From assembly GCA_943192975.1 (NCBI GenBank), contig CALPCJ010000001.1, positions 186,001 to 250,000 of the forward strand: a DNA stretch of 64,000 nt, given 5' to 3'. The translations under genes were made by a program, and so were the position numbers. A model generated the notes under the pieces. That model made no database searches. It saw nothing but the letters and a program-made list of their open reading frames with translations, and was not told the origin of the DNA. Of this stretch, positions 58,562 through 64,000 are shown piece by piece; the first letter of the stretch is position 1, and each line of letters opens with the position of its first letter. Origin of the DNA: Senimuribacter intestinalis (GTDB lineage: Bacteria; Bacillota; Clostridia; Peptostreptococcales; Anaerovoracaceae).

Positions 58562-59761
58562 CTAAATCCTGACGTTTCCATCAAGCTCTAGTTTCTTTAA
58601 ATCCCAGAAAAAATCCGGATAGGACTTGCTTACCGCCTCCGCACCGGTAATGATAACCGGCTCTTTGCAAAGAAGCGAGGAAATAGCTGCCATCATGACG
58701 ATTCTGTGGTCATTCGCACCATCTGCAGTTCCGCCACTCATCTGCTCTCCCGCAAGCCCCTCTATGATAAGACCTTCCGGAAGTTCCTTAACCTTTGCAC
58801 CGAGACCATTTAAAACTTGCGACACAGTGGCAAGGCGATCGCTTTCTTTGATTCGCAGTCTGCCTGCATTTTCAATGACGGTTCTGCCTTCCGCCGCACA
58901 TGCCAACACCGCCAGTATCGGCACCATATCGGGAATCTGAGAAGCGTCTATGGTAATGCCCCTAAGTTTTCCTGGCTTTACAATGACTTCGTTTTCTCCC
59001 TGCCAAACCTCTGCGCCAAAATTTTTCAGCAAATCGAGAATCTTCTTATCGCCCTGCAGTGACTGCTGGGAAAGCCCTTTGACGCAAATACCGCCTTCTG
59101 CCAGCGCGCCTGCCACTAGGAAAAAGCAGCTGTTAGACCAATCGCCTTCCACCACATAACTTTGCGGTGCTTGATACGTTTGACCGCCGGGAACTGTAAA
59201 TCCTGTATCGCTTTCTTCTATTTGTATGCCAAATTTTCTAATTACCTGCAGAGTCATATCCACATATCCGTGTGATTCCAACTTTCCTTCGAGCAGAATT
59301 TTACTGTCTCCCGTAAGAAGCGGCAGTGCGAACAAAAGTCCGCTGATATATTGGCTGGATACATTACCCGGCATGGTATAGGTTCCTGCCTTAAGTTTTC
59401 CGCTAATGACAAGTGGTCTGCTTCCCTTTGGACTTAAAACGCAACCGTGAGCTGTCAACTCTTCATAAAGAGGAGACAGCGGTCTTTCCGGAAGACGTCC
59501 TTCCCCGTAAAAAGAAGCCCTATGTCCCAGGGCACCCATCACAGGCAGCAGAAATCTGAGGGTGGAACCGCTTTCGCCGCAGTGCATGGTTTCTTCTCCT
59601 GCAAGGAATGCAGATAAGCAAGCAGCTGTTGCCTCGATATCTTTAGATCCACTGTCTACGTGGATCTGACAGGTTCTGCCCGATGTCAGCTGCGACAACG
59701 CTGCACAGATCATAGCTCTGTGCGCGTCAGACTTTGAGGCAATAGCCGTAATCTCTCTCAT
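58562..59761 (-). CDS. aroA: 3-phosphoshikimate 1-carboxyvinyltransferase (EPSP synthase)
   Basis: Start taken at ATG 59761, overlapping the aroB stop by 4 bases; 399 residues. SKSDAHRAMICAAL (compact relative of the usual SKS-x-x-xR), GESGSTLRFLLPV (phosphoshikimate site), VSSQYISGLLFALP, EGDWSNSCFFLVAGAL and the C-terminal RLRIKESDRL and DGANDHRIVMM. The N-terminus is shorter than in E. coli AroA. Step 6. Confidence 0.95.
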   Translation of the reverse strand: MREITAIASKSDAHRAMICAALSQLTSGRTCQIHVDSGSKDIEATAACLSAFLAGEETMHCGESGSTLRFLLPVMGALGHRASFYGEGRLPERPLSPLYEELTAHGCVLSPKGSRPLVISGKLKAGTYTMPGNVSSQYISGLLFALPLLTGDSKILLEGKLESHGYVDMTLQVIRKFGIQIEESDTGFTVPGGQTYQAPQSYVVEGDWSNSCFFLVAGALAEGGICVKGLSQQSLQGDKKILDLLKNFGAEVWQGENEVIVKPGKLRGITIDASQIPDMVPILAVLACAAEGRTVIENAGRLRIKESDRLATVSQVLNGLGAKVKELPEGLIIEGLAGEQMSGGTADGANDHRIVMMAAISSLLCKEPVIITGAEAVSKSYPDFFWDLKKLELDGNVRI

Positions 59762-60747
59762 AAAATTTCTCCCAGTTCTTCTATGGTTACTCTCTGAAGA
59801 CGGCAACAGCCGATTTCTTCCGGCACAACTAAGTCAATATAGCCGCCTTTCCTTTTTTTGTCTGTCTTCATTATATCATAAAGCACATCTTTCGATTGCG
59901 CAATAGAAAGGTCAAACTCATAGAGATTTAAAATTTCTACAATGCGGTCTGCAGTTTCTTCGCTGCACCAGCCCTGCTTTTTTGAAATCTCTGCAATCAT
60001 GGTCATGCCTTTTGCAACGGCTTTTCCGTGACTGACGGTAAAATCCGCCGCCTTTTCAATGGCGTGACCAATGGTATGGCCGAAGTTCAGCAGCTGTCTG
60101 ACCCCTGTATCGAACTCGTCTTCTTCCACAATGCGGGTTTTGATTTCCGCGCAGCGGTCGATGATTTCGTTCATCTGCGAAGAAGCCGCCGCTTTGTCAC
60201 AGAGCAGGTTGAACAAATCAGAATCCGCTAAAACTCCGTACTTAATGACCTCTGCCATACCGTCTTGGTAGATTGTTTTCGGCAGGCTCTCCAAAAGGCT
60301 CGCATCCCGCAAGATTAGGGCTGGTCTGTGAAATGCACCGACAAGATTTTTACCAGCAGGTATATTGATTGCCGTCTTGCCGCCAATGGAAGAGTCAACT
60401 GCCGCAAGGAGGGTTGTAGGTACCTGAATGACTGGAATGCCTCTCAGATATGTAGCCGCTGCGAATCCCGCAAGATCGCCCACAACGCCGCCTCCCAGTG
60501 CTACCAGGGCATCGGTCCTAGTCAGCGGTATTTCTGCAAGTGCATTCATAAGTTTCAGATACTGCATCCCGCTTTTTGACTCCTCACCAGGAGGAATCAC
60601 AAAGCTATATACATCAAAGCCTGCGCATTTGAGGCTTTGCATGCATCGATTTAAATAAAGCTTTTCTACGTTTTCGTCTGTAACAACGACAATGCTGTTT
60701 CCTTTTACTACGGCTTTGGCCTCATAGCCAACCTCCTCTAACTGCAT
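59758..60747 (-). CDS. aroB: 3-dehydroquinate synthase
   Basis: 329 residues, somewhat shorter than the usual ~350. NAD-binding GGGVVGDLAGFAAATYLRGIPVIQVPTTLLAAVDSSIGGKTAINIPAGKNLVGAFHRP, metal ligands in EVIKYGVL and LNFGHTIGHAIE, and the C-terminal KTDKKRKGGYIDLVVPEEIG. Step 2. Overlaps tyrA by 10 bases. Confidence 0.96.
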   Translation of the reverse strand: MQLEEVGYEAKAVVKGNSIVVVTDENVEKLYLNRCMQSLKCAGFDVYSFVIPPGEESKSGMQYLKLMNALAEIPLTRTDALVALGGGVVGDLAGFAAATYLRGIPVIQVPTTLLAAVDSSIGGKTAINIPAGKNLVGAFHRPALILRDASLLESLPKTIYQDGMAEVIKYGVLADSDLFNLLCDKAAASSQMNEIIDRCAEIKTRIVEEDEFDTGVRQLLNFGHTIGHAIEKAADFTVSHGKAVAKGMTMIAEISKKQGWCSEETADRIVEILNLYEFDLSIAQSKDVLYDIMKTDKKRKGGYIDLVVPEEIGCCRLQRVTIEELGEIL

Positions 60748-61580
60748 TTTTTCTCTACCTCTATCTTTCTCTCTCTGCCCTCTTTCAAAAGTCTGAGCAT
60801 TTCCTGCTCATCACAATCAGAAAGGGCCTTGCTGTATTTGGAAAGTTCTGCGATGAGAACATCTAATTCATATTTCAAGTTGTCTCTGTTTTCTAAAAAC
60901 AGTTCTGTCCACATCTCTGCGTCAAGATAAGCAACTCTTGTAAAGTCTCTATAGCTTCCCGCAGACACTGCCACACCCATTTCCAGTGCTGTATCACTTT
61001 TGATAAACGCATTGGACACCACGTGTGCCATCTGCGATGTAAAGGCAATCATCTTGTCATGTTCTTCTGCCGAAGTGATAACAAGCTTTGTAAATCCTGC
61101 CGGCAAAATCAGTTTCTTTGCTCGCTCCATAAAGTGAATGTCGTTGTGGTCAGGCGGAACCAGCGCAAAGATAGCACCTTCATAAAGATCCGCTCTGCTG
61201 TTTTTAAAGCCGCCGAACTGATTTCCTGCCATAGGGTGACCTCCTGCATAGGTAAAGCCGTATTCTTTCGCCAGTTTAAAGCCTTCCTCGCAGATATTTC
61301 GTTTTGTTCCGCAACAGTCAATGACCAGGGCTGTCTTTGGCAGCTTCGGTGCATTTTCAGAAAGCCACGCTGCTGCCGGTACCGGTGGAATTGCCACCAA
61401 TATCAAATCACATTCTTCAAATCTATCTTCACTGAGTTCATCATCGATGGCTTCTGCCAGCTTTGCAAAGGCAGTAATCAGTCTATCTTTATCAAAGCCG
61501 AAAACTGTTGCACCGGCTTTCTTATATGCCTTTGCAAGAGAGCCTCCAATAAGACCCAGTCCCACAATTCCAATTTTCAT
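60738..61580 (-). CDS. tyrA: prephenate dehydrogenase
   Basis: 280 residues, NAD-dependent, on the tyrosine branch. Rossmann start IGIVGLGLIGGSLAKAYKKAG, CDLILVAIPPVPAAAWLSE, GGHPMAGNQFGGFKNSRADLYEGA (catalytic His) and MIAFTSQMAHVVSNAF. No ACT domain is fused, so Tyr feedback on this enzyme may be weak, consistent with control at the transcript level. The gene follows aroF without a gap. Confidence 0.95.
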   Translation of the reverse strand: MKIGIVGLGLIGGSLAKAYKKAGATVFGFDKDRLITAFAKLAEAIDDELSEDRFEECDLILVAIPPVPAAAWLSENAPKLPKTALVIDCCGTKRNICEEGFKLAKEYGFTYAGGHPMAGNQFGGFKNSRADLYEGAIFALVPPDHNDIHFMERAKKLILPAGFTKLVITSAEEHDKMIAFTSQMAHVVSNAFIKSDTALEMGVAVSAGSYRDFTRVAYLDAEMWTELFLENRDNLKYELDVLIAELSKYSKALSDCDEQEMLRLLKEGRERKIEVEKKCS

Positions 61581-62582
61581 TTAAATAACCCCTCTGATTT
61601 TATTTACGGTTTCCATCACATCTGCAAACTGTGCTGGTGTCAAGGACTGCGGTCCATCGCAAAGAGCTTTCGCCGGATTGTTGTGAACCTCTATCATCAG
61701 TCCGTCAGCACCGCAAGCTGTCGCTGCAAGTGCCATCGGCTTTACCAGATTTGCATGACCGGTTGCATGACTTGGGTCGATGACTACCGGAAGGTGGGTC
61801 AAATTGTGCAGCACCGGTACTGCCGATAAATCAAGAGTATTTCTGGTGTAGGTTTCAAAGGTCCTCACACCTCTTTCGCAGAGAATGATATTTTCATTTC
61901 CGCCTGCCATGATGTACTCTGCACTCATGAGCAGTTCTTTAATCGTATTTGCAAGCCCCCTCTTGAGCAAAATGGTCTTTCTGGTTTTTCCCAGTTCCTT
62001 TAACAGTTCAAAGTTCTGCATATTTCTAGCGCCGACCTGAATGACATCTACCTCTTCGAAGAGCGGAAGATGGTTGGCGTTCATAATTTCTGTTACAATT
62101 GGAAGACCTGTTGCCTTCTTCGCTTCCAGCAGAAGTTCGATACCTTCTGCTTTCATGCCTTGGAAATCGTATGGAGAAGTTCTAGGCTTAAAAGCTCCGC
62201 CGCGCAGCATGGTGGCGCCCGCTGCCTTTACACCCTCTGCAACTTCCTTGATCTGCTCCGGATTTTCTACAGAGCAAGGACCTGCAATGACTGCAAAATG
62301 TCCGCCGCCGCATTTAGCACCCATGACGTCGATGACTGAATCCTCCGGGTGAAATTGTCTATTTGCACTTTTAAACGGATCTGAAATCCGCGCAACCTTT
62401 TCTACGATGTCCAGAAGCTCCAGCATTTCCACATCAATATCATGTGTATCACCGATGAGCCCAAGCACTGCCATCTGATTTTCTCCGATATAGGAATGCA
62501 CCTGCACACCCTGCTCTTCAAACCATTGTATCAGCTGCTCTCTCTGTTCATCACCGGTGCCCGGCTTCAGTACTGTAATCAT
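61581..62582 (-). CDS. aroF: 3-deoxy-7-phosphoheptulonate synthase, AroG/KDPS-like type Ib with N-terminal regulatory domain
   Basis: 333 residues. An N-terminal ferredoxin-like/ACT-like domain at 1-~70 (QLIQWFEEQGVQVHSYIGENQMAVLGLIGDT) is followed by the DAHP synthase barrel: FAVIAGPCSVENPEQIKEVAEGVKAAGATMLRGGAFKPRTSPYDFQG, VDVIQVGARNMQNFELLKELGKTRKTILLKRG and HLPVVIDPSHATGHANLV. First structural gene of the operon (step 1), downstream of the attenuator. Ribosome site GGAGG upstream of ATG 62582. Confidence 0.96.
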   Translation of the reverse strand: MITVLKPGTGDEQREQLIQWFEEQGVQVHSYIGENQMAVLGLIGDTHDIDVEMLELLDIVEKVARISDPFKSANRQFHPEDSVIDVMGAKCGGGHFAVIAGPCSVENPEQIKEVAEGVKAAGATMLRGGAFKPRTSPYDFQGMKAEGIELLLEAKKATGLPIVTEIMNANHLPLFEEVDVIQVGARNMQNFELLKELGKTRKTILLKRGLANTIKELLMSAEYIMAGGNENIILCERGVRTFETYTRNTLDLSAVPVLHNLTHLPVVIDPSHATGHANLVKPMALAATACGADGLMIEVHNNPAKALCDGPQSLTPAQFADVMETVNKIRGVI

Positions 62583-62631
62583 TTCTTTCTTACCTCCGTT
62601 ATGTTTTTATTCTAGTTGGGTTAATCTTTTT

Positions 62632-62672
62632 AAAATGCGAAAAACTCCGCCAGCCGGTAGACTGCGGAGTTT
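62632..62672 (-). terminator. leader terminator (attenuator) in front of aroF
   Basis: On the minus strand AAACTCCGC (62672-62664) pairs with GCGGAGTTT (62650-62642) around a 13-base loop containing ACCGGCT. It is followed by TTCGCATTTT. It lies 28 bases past the leader ORF stop and about 50 bases before aroF, so it can end transcription before the structural genes. Confidence 0.8.
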
Positions 62673-62700
62673 CTCAAGTAATTTGTCATTATTTTAGGAT

Positions 62701-62811
62701 TTAATTATAGCAATTACTCAAAACTTTTCTGTGCAGCACAACCGACTCTTCCTTGTTAGTAAAGAAAAAGTAATAAAAGTAATATGCAGCTGCAAAGATG
62801 AAGTTTCTCAT
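62701..62811 (-). CDS. Phe/Tyr-rich leader peptide of the aromatic operon
   Basis: A 36-codon ORF starting at ATG 62811 behind GAAAGGAA (spacing ~9), below the size of usual gene calls. Residues 10-17 read YYFYYFFF, with further Phe at 4 and 6 and Tyr at 35: eleven aromatic residues of 36, no Trp. This is the composition of attenuation peptides such as PheL. Codon 21-25 RNA (AGTCGGT) can pair with ACCGGCT in the downstream terminator, a candidate antiterminator freed when a ribosome stalls on the aromatic codons for lack of charged tRNA-Phe or tRNA-Tyr. Confidence 0.78.
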   Translation of the reverse strand: MRNFIFAAAYYFYYFFFTNKEESVVLHRKVLSNCYN

Positions 62812-62845
62812 AACTTTTGTTTCCTTTCATAAACTCGATGTTAAT

Positions 62846-62874
62846 ACTCTAACACAGGTTCTTAGATAAATCAA
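62846..62874 (-). promoter_or_regulatory. promoter of the aromatic amino-acid operon
   Basis: Minus strand TTGATT (62874-62869), 17 bases, TAGAGT (62851-62846). Transcription would start near 62839, giving a leader of ~255 bases that holds the leader ORF and attenuator. Long A/T tracts upstream (62885-62930) may act as an UP-like element. Confidence 0.7.
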
Positions 62875-62931
62875 GTGCTTTTTCACAACTTTTTTGTATT
62901 TTTTTGTGCACTTTCCACAATTTTTGTTTTT

Positions 62932-63056
62932 GCGTCAGTCTGACGAGCTTAGGACGTGCTATCTGCAGGCTAGTGCACGGTGGCTCGCCAAACTGGTTCC
63001 CTGTGGTTTTGCACTTCTGACCGCACACCCTTGCGGCTACCAGGTTATCCTGCAGA
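62932..63056. repeat. GC-richer repeat-like element with nested dyads
   Basis: Clearly richer in G+C than the T-rich DNA to its left. Nested dyads: CTGCAGG / CCTGCAG (62963-62969, 63049-63055), CTGGT / ACCAG (62993-62997, 63039-63043), CCGCA / TGCGG (63021-63025, 63032-63036). A GTCAG/CTGAC palindrome lies at its left edge. The translated plus strand contains LAKLVPCGFALLTAHPCGYQV, which I recall as a recurring false ORF in Clostridia genomes, i.e. a dispersed intergenic repeat. Only one copy is in this window. Confidence 0.5.
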
Positions 63057-63999
63057 ACTTTGTTTCATTAAGCTGTGCCAGCGTTTTTGTTTCACCATAT
63101 GGATAATACCGGACATACTCCCTATTTTCAATAATCTCCAGTGTATCTTCTACAGGTAGTATTTCAAATTCCTCGCCTGGACGAAAAACATACATACTAA
63201 AACCCGTGCTTATGCAAGAAAGTTCATCCCCGCTCATGCTGCAAATCCGATAAAGAGGCATTCCGATTTCTGCTGTATACTCTTCACCTGTTTCCAACGA
63301 GATGCTCCTTGCTGTCCACTTATTCCCATCTGATGTGGTGCAGCAGAACAGGTAATCTTTACAGATTCCAAAGTCCGACATTTTTTCCGGCAAATCGTAC
63401 TCCCTGTAAATTCCCTTCACATTACCAATTAAAAGCTTTCCGTCAACATGTATCGCATAATCAGTCCCATTGGAGTAAAATTCGGTTTCCGAGAGGCTGT
63501 AATCTGTTTCCCTCACCACGGTTTTCGGATTGTCCAAATCAGCTTTGTTGATTCCGAAACCATATCCGGTTTTTTCATCAAAATCTTCATACAGATAGTA
63601 CACTTCTCCATCTAACATAGTAAATCCGGGCAGCATATCAAACATACTGCTGCAGCGACCGGAGTCAAGAACCTTGCTCCCCTCATCCGAGATATATTTG
63701 ATGTGCCATTGAATCCTTTCATCCAACGACGCCTCCGGCCCCAGCGGTGTATACACTGCATAAATAATACCATTTTCAAATGGCATCGCATGATAAATGT
63801 AGACATCATCCTCACCCAGATCATAACATGTCTCTTCCTTTTCGGCCAGAAGATTATAAACAATAAATCTCTCCGTCGTAGCGCCAAAGCTTGGTGCTGA
63901 CATACTAGAAGGTTCAAGCTTATTTACCGCAGCATATACTTTTGTGTCTGAAACATAAAAGGGTTCCAGTTCTTCATCCTCTGTCAATTTATACTTCAA
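63037..63999 (-). CDS. unknown protein, C-terminal part (5' end outside window), beta-propeller-like
   Basis: 320 codons are visible and the frame continues beyond the right edge; the true start is outside. The sequence is a series of short beta-rich units (KVYAAVN, GIIYAVYT, GEVYYLYEDFDEKTGYGFGINKADLDNP, GTDYAIHVDGKLLIGNVKG, DYLFCCTTSDGNKWTARSISLETGEEY), the look of a DUF5050-like or generic beta-propeller. The last residues (FCRITW, stop TAG 63037) come from the repeat-like element, so the natural C-terminus may have been replaced. Confidence 0.7.
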   Translation of the reverse strand: MKYKLTEDEELEPFYVSDTKVYAAVNKLEPSSMSAPSFGATTERFIVYNLLAEKEETCYDLGEDDVYIYHAMPFENGIIYAVYTPLGPEASLDERIQWHIKYISDEGSKVLDSGRCSSMFDMLPGFTMLDGEVYYLYEDFDEKTGYGFGINKADLDNPKTVVRETDYSLSETEFYSNGTDYAIHVDGKLLIGNVKGIYREYDLPEKMSDFGICKDYLFCCTTSDGNKWTARSISLETGEEYTAEIGMPLYRICSMSGDELSCISTGFSMYVFRPGEEFEILPVEDTLEIIENREYVRYYPYGETKTLAQLNETKFCRITW

Positions 64000-64000
64000 G

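Noticed and set aside
62894..63106. A 70-codon plus-strand ORF
   Set aside because: It is a translation of the repeat-like element and the T-rich promoter region; no ribosome site.

Overview
The window is a contiguous stretch of chromosome from an anaerobic, endospore-forming, Gram-positive bacterium of class Clostridia. The evidence is a cotJABC spore-coat operon, three proteins ending in [VI]PxTGD wall-sorting signals, a Re-type (oxygen-sensitive clostridial) citrate synthase, PanG in place of PanE, and strong AGGAGG ribosome sites. A Peptostreptococcales/Anaerovoracaceae-like (old Family XIII) member is my best guess, but that placement is inference. Almost every gene is on the minus strand; only two (42073-42978 and 45676-46197) are on the plus strand. 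There are no rRNA or tRNA genes, no CRISPR array, no complete insertion sequence and no sortase gene in the window.

Layout, left to right. 1-1311: a sigma-54 activator cut by the edge. 1429-9550: one long operon read right to left, larE-larB-larC (nickel-pincer cofactor synthesis), then a NikABCDE/Dpp-type ABC transporter (two permeases, lipoprotein, fused double ATPase) and a DUF3842 protein. It has a clear promoter (9717-9745) and a terminator-like hairpin in its leader. 9936-10480: a small membrane protein resembling integral-membrane terpene cyclases, apparently frameshifted near its end. 10560-17169: two large secreted proteins that share a near-identical C-terminal FnIII-like module, with an Lgt paralogue between them. 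17722-20818: pantothenate operon (panG-panB-panC-panD) preceded by three strong dyads. 21409-25442: surface cluster of two wall-anchored proteins, an amidase and an O-antigen-ligase-like membrane protein. 25592-28319: SsuABC/ThiXYZ-type ABC importer. 28443-32180: a small unknown protein, dtd, a ParE/Phd toxin-antitoxin pair, cotJABC and a DUF1836 regulator. 32266-37366: Re-citrate synthase, FCD-type GntR regulator, aconitase and isocitrate dehydrogenase, together the oxidative route from oxaloacetate and acetyl-CoA to 2-oxoglutarate. 37570-41987: deoA, deoB, a metallophosphoesterase and rmuC. 42073-47490: a FeoB-like membrane core without G domain, a PD-(D/E)XK-like protein, metY, a DUF6512 protein and a PadR-controlled membrane protein. 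47638-51801: a 1387-residue wall-anchored protein with 24 tandem 12-residue Asp/Gly repeats and a 9-G tract in its signal region. 51964-62874: a very long aromatic amino-acid operon (aroF-tyrA-aroB-aroA-aroC-pheA-aroEK-aroQ) that runs on into an M50 peptidase, an ArsC/Spx-type protein, an unknown protein and an AAA ATPase. 62932-63999: a GC-richer repeat-like element and the 3' part of an unknown gene.

The strongest regulatory discovery is in front of the aro operon. A promoter is followed by a 36-codon leader ORF with eight consecutive Tyr/Phe codons, then an intrinsic terminator, then aroF. This has the architecture of ribosome-mediated (pheL-type) transcription attenuation. Other items worth follow-up are the coupling of the Lar cofactor pathway to a nickel/peptide-type ABC importer and DUF3842, the G-domain-less FeoB-like protein, the dyad array before the pan operon, and the poly-G tract that could phase-vary the large surface protein.
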